From Salicibibacter cibarius (GTDB lineage Bacteria > Bacillota > Bacilli > Bacillales > Marinococcaceae), in assembly GCF_016495725.1 (NCBI RefSeq), contig NZ_CP054705.1:496001-560000 (forward strand): a stretch of DNA of 64,000 nucleotides, read 5' to 3'. The position numbers were made by a program, and so were the translations under genes. The notes under the pieces were generated by a model. That model searched no databases and had not been told where the DNA came from. It saw nothing but the letters and a program-made list of their open reading frames with translations. Shown one piece after another: positions 1 to 7,008 of the stretch (position 1 is the first letter of the stretch; every line of letters begins with the position of its first letter).

Positions 1-176
1 TGGCAATCGAACAACGCAACACGGAAGAATTTACGGAAAATTGGACGCAAAACGCGGATACGATCACAATTACAGACGCTAAAATTGTAACCGATTATTT
101 GTTCCAAAGTGTCGTTAGCCTGGAAGGTGCAGAGATATCGATTGAAAACATCGATGAACCGGAAATGACCGAATAA
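1..176 (+). CDS. DUF6230-like protein, C-terminal end (partial)
   Basis: Only the last 57 codons are in the window, read in the frame that begins at base 3 and ends at the TAA at 174-176. The tail has a W-x-Q-N-A-D segment followed by alternating hydrophobic residues. This resembles the end of DUF6230 proteins, small secreted or membrane-associated proteins of unknown function best known in Streptomyces. Support comes from the next gene, a DUF6114-like protein, because the two families are often neighbours. The family call is inference from a short fragment. Confidence 0.5.
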   Translation, partial: AIEQRNTEEFTENWTQNADTITITDAKIVTDYLFQSVVSLEGAEISIENIDEPEMTE

Positions 177-216
177 AAAAGCAATCATCCACAAAAGTGG
201 AAAGGGGGCTCCTATC

Positions 217-729
217 ATGAACAGCAAGAAGGAGGAAAGAATTCAGAAAAGGGAGCAAAAAAATCAGGTACAATTGGAGAAAAGACAATCGAAACTGGTG
301 GATGCCGGTCGGTTTAAGCGTTGGAGAAATCGCAGGCCATTCTGGGGAGCAACGTTTACGTTGCTCGCCGGTTTAATGATTTTGTACATTCCGCTCCACC
401 TTTACGCGATTGCTTTTGCGCCCGGAAGCTTGGCGTTTGTCGGCTTTTTGTTCGGTGGACTCGTCATAATCATGGGTGCGCTCGCGTATATTTATCCGCA
501 ATTTTCCACCATTTTCGGTGTCGTTACGATTTTTCTGTCCATTCTTTCCATAATGGGTGCGCTCGGAGGGTTTATCGTCGGAACGATCGTTGGGATCATC
601 GGCGGAGCCCTTTGTGTCGGATGGAGCATGGAAGAAGTGGAGGTTGACGAAAACCACTCCGGAGGGAAGAAAACGAAACGATCGAAGAAAGCGAAAGAAG
701 ATGAAGGAACCGTTACAGCATCTACATGA
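217..729 (+). CDS. DUF6114-like membrane protein
   Basis: The 170-residue product has a very basic N-terminus (about residues 1-43) with an F-x-R-W-R-x-R-R-P-F-W signature at about 33-43. Three to four hydrophobic membrane segments follow (about 44-140), then a short charged tail. The R-P-F-W entry into the first membrane helix is typical of DUF6114, a family of unknown function. An AAAGGGGG ribosome binding site precedes the ATG. It sits 40 bp after a DUF6230-like gene and 36 bp before a secreted coiled-coil gene, so the three probably form one envelope operon. The function is not known. Confidence 0.65.
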   Translation: MNSKKEERIQKREQKNQVQLEKRQSKLVDAGRFKRWRNRRPFWGATFTLLAGLMILYIPLHLYAIAFAPGSLAFVGFLFGGLVIIMGALAYIYPQFSTIFGVVTIFLSILSIMGALGGFIVGTIVGIIGGALCVGWSMEEVEVDENHSGGKKTKRSKKAKEDEGTVTAST

Positions 730-765
730 AACGTGCTAAAATCGGCAGGTTTAGGGGAATTTTAT

Positions 766-3003
766 ATGAAAAACAATCGCAAACTTCATAAACTCATCTT
801 TAACATAAGTATGGTCTTCGTCCTCATTATCGGTCTTTCTCTCCCTACACCTGTTTCGCATACAGCCTTGGCGGAAGAGGAGGAAGACGATGAGAGCGGA
901 TTCTTAGTAGAGGTCGATAAGGTAGATGGGCAAACGGATATTTTTGATTTAATCTTGGATCAAGAACTTAATATGGATGAAGGGGAGCTCACAGGGGTGA
1001 CGATCATCCAAGAATCAGTGGCGGCTGACGGTCGGACGCTCATCGTTAAAATCCATTCGGAAGGGCCGGTACCCGTTGAAAATTTGATAGGGGATGTAGA
1101 GGAGGTAGTTGAACTTGATGTTGCAGGGGGCCAATGTGCTCCTAGTCAAGCTCACTGGACATGTTTTGAAGATGTCGTTTTGCTCCTCAGTTATCAAGCA
1201 GTCGATACCATTTCCTTGCCGGACTCGACGGTTGAAGTCTGTTTTGAGGGAGAATGTGCAGGCGCGGGTGATGCCGATGGGATGAACATGGACATTGACG
1301 ATATCGAACTCGAAGACATGGACATGAACAGCCTTAATGAATTAGTGGACACGGTTGATGAAATGGTTGATGACGCCCAAGGGTTGCAGCAGGCCATCGA
1401 CGATGAAGGGCAAGTAAGCGCTGTTAAGCAGCGGTTGGATGAGGCAGAAGATGCCGTTGGACAACCTGATATGCTCCCTGATTTAGCAGCCGGCATCAAC
1501 GGTGCACATGAAATTTTGGATGAAAATGTGACCGATCTCGGGATCATGACCGCTAATGCAGATGACACATTGAAACAAGTGTCTAATCAAGTAGATTTAT
1601 ATGCGGAAAGGATTGAGCAGGAAGAAGAAGAATGGAGTGAAGAATGGGGCATCGAGCCTGAAGAATTTGAAGCATATCTCGACGAATTGGACACAGATGA
1701 GGTTGACGAAGAAGAACTGCCGGATGTCGACATCAGTGAATGGAAAGAAGAGATCTCTAATCTTCAAGAACGGATGTCAGATACCTACGGCAACGTTGAA
1801 GGATTAAACGAGCAAAGGCAAGAATTTACGAAAGAACTTGAAGACTTCCATGCGGGCGCACACGAGTTGGCAGGTGCCGTTGAAGAGGCAGACGGTTATT
1901 CCGATGATCAATTGGATGATGTACGCAAGGACTTGGATGTTGCTGAACCGGGCAAAACCGTTGAAAAGCAAATGTTCCAAGTAAATCAAGCATTGGAAGA
2001 ACCGGCATCACTTGATGAGTCTGAGAAAATCGAGGAATTGACGGAAGAAGCAACGGAGGGACTTGAAGCGTCCGGAATGTCTGTTGAACTGGCTGAGGAC
2101 ATTGGGCAACGAAGTGAAGAAATGGATGAGAGCATGGCTGATGTGTTGGAAGAAGCCGAGCAAGACATGGACCGGCAATCAGAGCAAATGGATACGATTG
2201 ATTCGCGATTGAGCGAATTGTCCGAGCAAATCCGCGTTCCTGAGCAGCTTGCCGAAGAATATGAGCTTAATTTCTTGCCAGAAGAAGAACAAAACGGATA
2301 TAGAGTTAACATGCAAGGCAACATAACCAATTGGGAAGAACAATTCGAGCAATTATTGGAAAACATGAACAATCATGATCTCCAAAACGCCTTGCAAACA
2401 GAATACGAGGACATTCAGCAACAATTGGCGGCATTACGAGCCGACGTTCAGGAAATGGAAGAAGAATTCTCCGAAGAAGAACTGAATGCCATTATGGAAA
2501 ACTTGGAGGGCGAAGGTGGAGAAGCTTTTGATGAAGAAAGGGAAGAGTGGGAAGCTCAACTTGAAGAAGCCCTTCAGCGTGGGGACGAACACGCACAAGT
2601 CGTTCAAGCAATCCTCGAAGATGCAAACGCTGAAATCGACGATATGAAAGCATTGTCCGCCGAACTGTCTGAGCAATTTTTAGGTATGGATTCCCTAAAT
2701 GACGAAGAAGCCGATCAATTCGAGGACTATTTGCTGCACCTGCATGAGCAAATGGATGCCATGGTTGAACCTGCGATCGAATTGCAAAACGAAATCGCAA
2801 TAGCAGAAGACTTACAAGAAGCGCTTGATACAAACAGTGAAGAACTTGAGCAGTTGAAAGACACCATTGCCGAGGTCGATGCACTAAGAGATGACTTGGA
2901 AGATTTGCAAGATAATCTAAACGAGTTATCGTTTACAAGAACCAATGAATTTATCGAAGAGATCCAAAATATCAGTGAAAACATCGCAGATTGGTTTGAA
3001 TAG
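766..3003 (+). CDS. Secreted acidic coiled-coil protein
   Basis: The 745-residue product starts with a signal peptide (KNNRKLHK, a hydrophobic core, then a cut near A-L-A-E). An Asp/Glu-rich globular part with four cysteines follows to about residue 180, then some 550 residues of heptad-like, glutamate- and glutamine-rich coiled coil. I chose ATG 766 because AGGGGA lies 9 bp upstream and the signal peptide begins there; a GTG at 733 is in frame. There is no LPxTG signal or membrane anchor at the C-terminus. The extreme acidity fits a halophile's exported protein. It may be a structural or scaffold protein working with the two upstream membrane proteins, but no family was recognised. Confidence 0.7.
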   Translation: MKNNRKLHKLIFNISMVFVLIIGLSLPTPVSHTALAEEEEDDESGFLVEVDKVDGQTDIFDLILDQELNMDEGELTGVTIIQESVAADGRTLIVKIHSEGPVPVENLIGDVEEVVELDVAGGQCAPSQAHWTCFEDVVLLLSYQAVDTISLPDSTVEVCFEGECAGAGDADGMNMDIDDIELEDMDMNSLNELVDTVDEMVDDAQGLQQAIDDEGQVSAVKQRLDEAEDAVGQPDMLPDLAAGINGAHEILDENVTDLGIMTANADDTLKQVSNQVDLYAERIEQEEEEWSEEWGIEPEEFEAYLDELDTDEVDEEELPDVDISEWKEEISNLQERMSDTYGNVEGLNEQRQEFTKELEDFHAGAHELAGAVEEADGYSDDQLDDVRKDLDVAEPGKTVEKQMFQVNQALEEPASLDESEKIEELTEEATEGLEASGMSVELAEDIGQRSEEMDESMADVLEEAEQDMDRQSEQMDTIDSRLSELSEQIRVPEQLAEEYELNFLPEEEQNGYRVNMQGNITNWEEQFEQLLENMNNHDLQNALQTEYEDIQQQLAALRADVQEMEEEFSEEELNAIMENLEGEGGEAFDEEREEWEAQLEEALQRGDEHAQVVQAILEDANAEIDDMKALSAELSEQFLGMDSLNDEEADQFEDYLLHLHEQMDAMVEPAIELQNEIAIAEDLQEALDTNSEELEQLKDTIAEVDALRDDLEDLQDNLNELSFTRTNEFIEEIQNISENIADWFE

Positions 3004-3019
3004 TTTCGTTGGATCTACC

Positions 3020-3053
3020 GGCCCGGCGATTTGTATAAGAAATTGTCTGGGCC
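3020..3053 (+). terminator. Hairpin after the coiled-coil gene
   Basis: The arms GGCCCGG.. and ..CTGGGCC form an imperfect stem 17 bp after the stop codon. The following tract is only weakly T-rich, so this may be a terminator or a 3' stabilising hairpin. Confidence 0.4.
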
Positions 3054-3154
3054 GAATTTATTGGTTGAGCCTGGTTACGGCGGATGAACCAAGCATCCCG
3101 GAAAGTGCCAGATTAAGCTAGCGGAAGAAGAATCCCGATAAGGAGGCGAAAGTT

Positions 3155-3313
3155 ATGGAGTTCATGATGACCTCTAATGTACGTAAGGGGATAGAAAAAG
3201 TGGCAATTAATTTACTATCCAATGGTATAGATGTACCGAAAGTCGCCGAATTAACAAAGTTGACCGAAAAAGAAATTAAGGAGTTAAAAAATCAACAAAA
3301 TGGAAATGATTAA
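3155..3313 (+). CDS. Rpn-family nuclease tail, probable remnant
   Basis: The 52-residue product contains a pattern (VRKGIEKVAINLL, then a D-V-P-K-V-A-E-L-T-x-L-T-x-K-E-I-K-x-L helix) typical of the extreme C-terminus of Rpn/YhgA-like recombination-promoting nucleases. The PD-(D/E)XK nuclease domain is absent. A good AGGAGG lies 8 bp before the ATG, so the fragment could still be translated. It is most likely a leftover of a larger gene. Confidence 0.45.
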   Translation: MEFMMTSNVRKGIEKVAINLLSNGIDVPKVAELTKLTEKEIKELKNQQNGND

Positions 3314-3525
3314 TACAGGTTTCTGAACAGAAGGCTCCTTACTCCAAAAGGAGTCTCCTTCTAGCCCAAGTTTCGGCTAAAAAGATTATTTGGTCACTAC
3401 AATCTTTGCGATGGGGGCATGGATGACCATTGACGGCCAGGCATTTCTGAACAAAACGAAAATGTCACTGAATTATAAACAAGCATAAAAGATGAGCCGC
3501 TTCATCATTCAGATGGAGCCCATTT

Positions 3526-3918
3526 TTATAATTTGAACTTATGTTCCTGAATAATTGAACTTGTTTCCGCAAATGTGATTTCTTACGTAACCACGTCAAC
3601 CGTGAAATTTTCTTGCTCTTTTTGGCTCGTCATTTCAAAATCATAACCGTTATAATACAAAAATTGAGTGAGAGAAATAAATGCCGTCCGTTTATTTGCG
3701 TTATAAAACGGGTGATTTTGCGCCAATGATTCAAAAAGCGCCGCTGTCTTCTCATAAACAGTCGGATAGGCATCTTCTCCGAATGCGGATTGTTGAGGAC
3801 GATACACCGCCGATTCCAATAAATCGAGCGATTTAACTCCAATGGGTTCACCTGGCGAATATTTAAGAATGATGTATTGATTAATCGCTTCAACTTCTTT
3901 GACCGTTAAAAAGCGCAT
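3526..3918 (-). pseudogene. doc: Doc/Fic-family toxin with an internal stop
   Basis: Read on the minus strand, the frame is 130 codons long, the usual Doc size, but codon 112 is TAA (3583-3585). The upstream 111 residues contain the Fic-type motif HPFYNANKRTA (about 68-78). The bases after the stop continue in frame with a plausible C-terminal helix to a second stop at 3526. Doc toxins phosphorylate EF-Tu. The start overlaps the upstream antitoxin stop (TAATG). A truncated 111-residue product keeps the active site, so residual activity cannot be excluded. Confidence 0.7.
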
Positions 3919-4085
3919 TATCGATCAACCAATCCTCTTAGTGTTTCATCATGCTTTTTCGTGTTTCGCTCTAATACATCGAAAAAGTCAAGACTTATAT
4001 CCTCCGGCAATTCAATCTTTTGGCTTTCCTCAAATGCAAGTATAAATGCAACACCTTGGGCTAGGCTGTCATTGCCGTCTATCAG
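3918..4085 (-). CDS. Putative antitoxin of the Doc module
   Basis: This small acidic protein ends with a TAA that overlaps the doc ATG by one base, the usual antitoxin-first arrangement. The C-terminal part (I-E-L-P-E-D-I-S-L-D-F-F-D-V-L) looks like the toxin-binding tail of antitoxins paired with Doc in Bacillaceae. The start is uncertain: AAAGGAG sits 7 bp before a CTG at 4085, whereas the ATG at 4115 lacks a ribosome binding site and lies upstream of that AAAGGAG. I prefer the CTG start (55 residues). The call rests mainly on position. Confidence 0.5.
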   Translation of the reverse strand: MIDGNDSLAQGVAFILAFEESQKIELPEDISLDFFDVLERNTKKHDETLRGLVDR

Positions 4086-4167
4086 TGCAAAGCTCCTTTC
4101 GGAACAACGTTCCATGCGCTTGAGGGGTTATTCGGGATAATTAGAGGGCCAGAAGGAGGAACACTTC

Positions 4168-4224
4168 ATGTTAGTGTACGTAAAAAACAAGCATGGCGAG
4201 TCAAGATACTTTGGAGGGACATAG
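4168..4224 (+). pseudogene. Possible IscB/RRXRR-type nuclease N-terminal relic
   Basis: A strong AGGAGG precedes an ATG and an 18-codon frame beginning MLVYVKNKHGES, then stop. Proteins of the RRXRR/IscB group commonly start this way before a M-P-C-x-P-x-K-A-R segment, which is missing here. This would be the last trace of an IS605-associated nuclease. The match is very short and tentative. Confidence 0.25.
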
Positions 4225-4372
4225 CATTTTTCGATTAATCCATGGGTGTCCATTGGGCATTCGTGGCGGTCATATCGAAGTATCCTTAAAGAATGTTATA
4301 TGAAGTATGAATCAGCTAAAAGATATGATAGGATAATGAATAAAAATCACCTTTAAAAGTGTGGTGAATCCA

Positions 4373-4686
4373 ATGGCGTTACTGAAGAGAGATTCGAATA
4401 ATAAACGTCCTCCCGAAGAAGAAATCGCCAGAGCGATCTCAGAGTGAGGACAAACGGTTATACCTAAAGAATTCCGAGAGTATTTGGAAGCTCATGATGG
4501 GGATCAATTAGAATGGTCGGTGAATGAAAAGGAGAGGTCGTGGTCACGGTAAAGAAAAAAGAAGATATTATGGATTTGTATGGATCTTTGTCGGTGCACG
4601 AACAGAACGAGCGTGATTTTGAAGAGATTTTAGGGAGCTCTAAAAAAGAACGGTTAGAAAAAAGAAAAACTCATATTGCATGTTAA
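4373..4686 (+). pseudogene. AbrB/MazE-like antitoxin, degraded
   Basis: The reading starts MALLKRDSNNKRPP, meets an in-frame TGA just before G-Q-T-V-I-P-K-E-F-R, the AbrB/SpoVT swapped-hairpin motif, and then needs a frameshift near 4533. After it the frame continues with a long helical tail to the TAA at 4684. Once both lesions are mended it resembles the antitoxin of PIN-toxin pairs. A PIN relic follows directly. Confidence 0.6.
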
Positions 4687-4996
4687 TCCATTTGTAATAG
4701 AAGAGTGTGTGTTTGTTTTACAAGGGAACGTGTATGGATTCCTTCGTCAAGACATTTCCGAACATCTCCGCCGATTCTTATCTCTCAAAGGGATCGAGTG
4801 TAAAGATAAATAATCGCTAATTCAAGCCTTAAAGAATTACAGCCGAACGAATGTGGATTTTGCAGAAGCATATATACCTGCTTATGCGAAACACAAGAGA
4901 CCTGAAAAAGTCATTATATTTAATGTGAAAGGCTTCAGAAAGGTATATGTGGAATTTTTTTCACCCGAAGAGGTGTTGAGAAATTCGGAACAATAG
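4684..4996 (+). pseudogene. PIN-domain (VapC-type) toxin, degraded
   Basis: A single frame carries V-N-P-F-V-I-E-E-C-V-F-V-L, R-Q-D-I-S-E-H-L, and N-Y-S-R-T-N-V-D-F-A-E-A-Y, which are the central and late motifs of PIN ribonucleases (the conserved D in V-D-F-A-E-A is metal-binding). The N-terminal first aspartate is missing and an in-frame TAA interrupts K-D-K/S-L-I-Q-A-L. It lies right after the AbrB-like antitoxin relic, so the pair is a dead toxin-antitoxin module. Confidence 0.6.
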
Positions 4997-5096
4997 TAAG
5001 AAAATTATGTTTTATCGATAACGGTAACATATCTTAAATAATCGACAAAAGCTGAACAATAAATTAGCGCTGATTAAGTGGATTGAGGTGAAAAAT

Positions 5097-5394
5097 ATGG
5101 TCAACGGGAATATCAAAGCGCTTTATTAATGAATTGCAATAATATTGTACAAATAACCATCAAATAGAAAAACTTGTTTTATTCGGATCCCGAGCAAGAG
5201 GTGACTATCGCAAGTCTTCTGATATCGATTTGGCTGTCTTTACTAATAGTTCACATTCTCAACAAAACTTAATGGAACAATCTATATATGAACTCCCTAC
5301 ACTATTAAAAATTGATGTGGTTTTCATGAGTCGGCTATCTAAAGAAAAGATGATTTCAAACATTCTAAAAGAGGGTGCCGTTATTTATAAATGA
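5097..5394 (+). pseudogene. MntA-like nucleotidyltransferase antitoxin, degraded
   Basis: The intact part reads L-V-L-F-G-S-R-A-R-G-D-Y and S-S-D-I-D-L-A-V-F, the G-S-x10-D-x-D signature of minimal nucleotidyltransferases. A third acidic strand, K-I-D-V-V-F, follows. The first 20 or so codons are broken by a frame change and a TAA (near 5127). In MNT/HEPN modules this enzyme AMPylates and silences a HEPN ribonuclease. A possible HEPN trace follows immediately. Confidence 0.6.
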
Positions 5395-5581
5395 GGAAAG
5401 GCTCTTCGAGAAACTTGATGATTATAGATGCGCAAGTAGCAGGCTTAATGAAGCAACGAAATTCATCTTATGGAATACTTTGATTCGGTCAGTAGAGTCC
5501 GATATTTTCTCAAACATATTCCCTCGATATAACACAGGAAACTCGTTATGTGTTAATTGTATCCTCGAAGCATTGATTTGA
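5392..5581 (+). pseudogene. Possible HEPN toxin start, truncated
   Basis: The bases right after the nucleotidyltransferase stop encode EERLFEKLDDYRCASSRLNEA, which looks like the first helix of HI0074-type HEPN toxins. After about 22 residues the frame no longer resembles the family. Position and the short match suggest a truncated partner gene. This is weak evidence. Confidence 0.3.
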
Positions 5582-5620
5582 GTTCCGAGAGAATAAATGC
5601 GACATCTTTCTGATGTAATG

Positions 5621-5657
5621 AAACACACGTGCCATATTTTTATGGTGCGTGTGTTTG
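5621..5657 (+). terminator. Hairpin with T-rich tail
   Basis: The arms AAACACACG.. and ..CGTGTGTTT form a long stem (with the inner GCCAT/ATGG) followed by GTTTTTGGGTTTT, typical of an intrinsic terminator. Confidence 0.55.
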
Positions 5658-5688
5658 TTTTTGGGTTTTAGAAGCCTGATTTCAATAA

Positions 5689-5757
5689 TACCTCCCCACA
5701 AATGTAGGGGGGTATTTAATTCATAATTTTTAAAAACCCGTCATTTGTAGGGGTAGC
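5689..5757 (+). repeat. Two short G/C hairpins of the GTCATTTGT type
   Basis: TACCTCCCC..GGGGGGTA (5689-5714) folds around a loop containing ACAAATG, the reverse complement of CATTTGT. About 30 bp on, ACCCGTCATTTGTAGGGGT is a degenerate copy of the CCCGTCATTTGTCGGG hairpins at 11047 and 11731. Confidence 0.4.
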
Positions 5758-6128
5758 CTAAAGTACCTGGAACTATTATACTAATAAATAATGTGAATTT
5801 TTTGAACGGATGCGATGGTTAATCTATAAAACTTACTTATGTAAAAGTTGTGTACCGTTGAGTCTGAAAAACAGGTATGTAAGCATGAAATAATCACATC
5901 AACTCTAACTATTTTTAACATTGATCTGTCATTGACACTTGATTGTAGATAATTTCACCTCCCATGAAAGCGCTAATATTGCATAAATGGAAAGTAGCGT
6001 TAATTCTTAAGTAGTAACTCTAGATTAACCGATCGCAAAAGGTACTGACATAATTATGATCCTGAGAGAGTTACCCAACAACTTTTAATAACAATTACGC
6101 TCAAAGGGAGTAGCTTCTTTGAGAGGGG
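5758..6128. other. Intergenic stretch with one cre-like site
   Basis: No gene was recognised in these 370 bases. An ATGAAAGCGCTAATA sequence at 5964-5978 matches the CcpA cre consensus at all but one fixed position. A TTGACA occurs near 5934 but has no convincing -10 partner. Confidence 0.3.
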
Positions 6129-6287
6129 GTGATAGGAGTTTCATCGAATAAGGGAGGTGTTGAATTAGGATTTGTTGAAGAAGGTGATAAAGTTAAGCAA
6201 GCGGGTTATGTACACTCGGTAGAATTGACGCATGTTGGTGTCGGAAGCTTTGACTTGATAAAAATTAAGGAGGAATTTGAATGGTGA
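6129..6287 (+). CDS. Small ORF coupled to the surface-protein operon
   Basis: GTG 6129 opens a 52-residue frame (VIGVSSNKGGVELGFVEEG...) whose TGA overlaps the next gene's ATG by seven bases (ATGGTGA). The product is neutral and soluble-looking with no known motif. It could be a leader ORF that couples translation to the secreted protein behind it. The start is weakly supported because the upstream GAGAGGGG runs into the GTG. Confidence 0.35.
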   Translation: MIGVSSNKGGVELGFVEEGDKVKQAGYVHSVELTHVGVGSFDLIKIKEEFEW

Positions 6288-6910
6288 GGAAAATGTCTAA
6301 ACTCATGATGATGATTCCGTTAGTCTTTGTATTCGCTAGCCAACAACATGCCAGTGCTCAAACAAATGTGGTAGAGGAAACGATACAATATGAATGTACT
6401 GCTACGGTTTTAGGTTTAATCACTGAAAATTTCACAATGCCGGTGACGATTGAGTCGATCGTTCCGACTTCAGTGGCACCGGGCGAAGAAAGCAGTGGAA
6501 CAGATTCCACAGCTACGGTAGAGATTCCGGAAGATACTGTTGACCGTTTCCAAAATGAATTGAATTGGAATGCAGTCACTGGAGAGGTGGATCTTTTTGA
6601 GCTTCATTCTCAAAACTTGGATGACACCGTCAATGTTGCCGATCCTCCACTTGCTATTCCTGACACAGAGATACCGGAGTCCGGAGATCTCGTATTTACG
6701 GTACCTGAAGGGGATGGAGTAGAAGCTGGTCCTTTCACGGCAGGACAGGAAGGTGAAGTCCTTATCTCTGCTGGTGATATTTCTGCGGAATTAACAAGTT
6801 CTTCAGGGGGATTGCCCTTTCCAGTAGATGCAGAATGTGAACCTATGGAGGAAGTCGATGGGGAACCGCAAGATCTCACTATAGCGGAAATACCAATTGA
6901 ACAAGATTAA
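6281..6910 (+). CDS. Secreted DUF6801-like protein
   Basis: The 209-residue protein has a clear signal peptide (M-V-R-K-M-S-K, hydrophobic core, cut near A-S-A-Q). One beta-rich domain follows, bracketed by two cysteines, Y-E-C near residue 40 and D-A-E-C near 186. The order Y-x-C, M-P-V-T-I, P-x-S-V-A-P-G-E, and a final P-F-P-V-x-x-x-C matches DUF6801, known from actinobacterial secreted proteins. The function is unknown. AAGGAGGAA precedes the ATG. A larger relative with a cell-wall anchor follows, then a sortase, so this is probably a surface-complex component. Confidence 0.65.
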   Translation: MVRKMSKLMMMIPLVFVFASQQHASAQTNVVEETIQYECTATVLGLITENFTMPVTIESIVPTSVAPGEESSGTDSTATVEIPEDTVDRFQNELNWNAVTGEVDLFELHSQNLDDTVNVADPPLAIPDTEIPESGDLVFTVPEGDGVEAGPFTAGQEGEVLISAGDISAELTSSSGGLPFPVDAECEPMEEVDGEPQDLTIAEIPIEQD

Positions 6911-6939
6911 TTTGATTGATTTGAGAAACAGTTTTCTTG

Positions 6940-6977
6940 GATTCGCAGATCCACTTCTATTTGTGGATCTGCGAATC
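6940..6977 (+). promoter_or_regulatory. Perfect 15-bp hairpin between the two surface genes
   Basis: GATTCGCAGATCCAC (6940-6954) and GTGGATCTGCGAATC (6963-6977) are exact inverted copies around an 8-base loop. No T-run follows directly. It lies between a stop codon and the next ribosome binding site, so it may set the expression ratio of the two genes by attenuation or mRNA processing. Confidence 0.6.
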
Positions 6978-7008
6978 GATTGATTTACTTGACGAGGGAG
7001 GGTTAAAC

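Noticed and set aside
1194-2984. Long minus-strand frames inside the coiled-coil gene
   Set aside because: They are serine- and cysteine-rich mirror products of a Glu/Asp-rich gene and have no ribosome binding sites.
6937-7008. ATG 6937 as start of the LPDTA protein
   Set aside because: It lies at the edge of a 15-bp hairpin, has no ribosome binding site and would put polar residues before the signal peptide.
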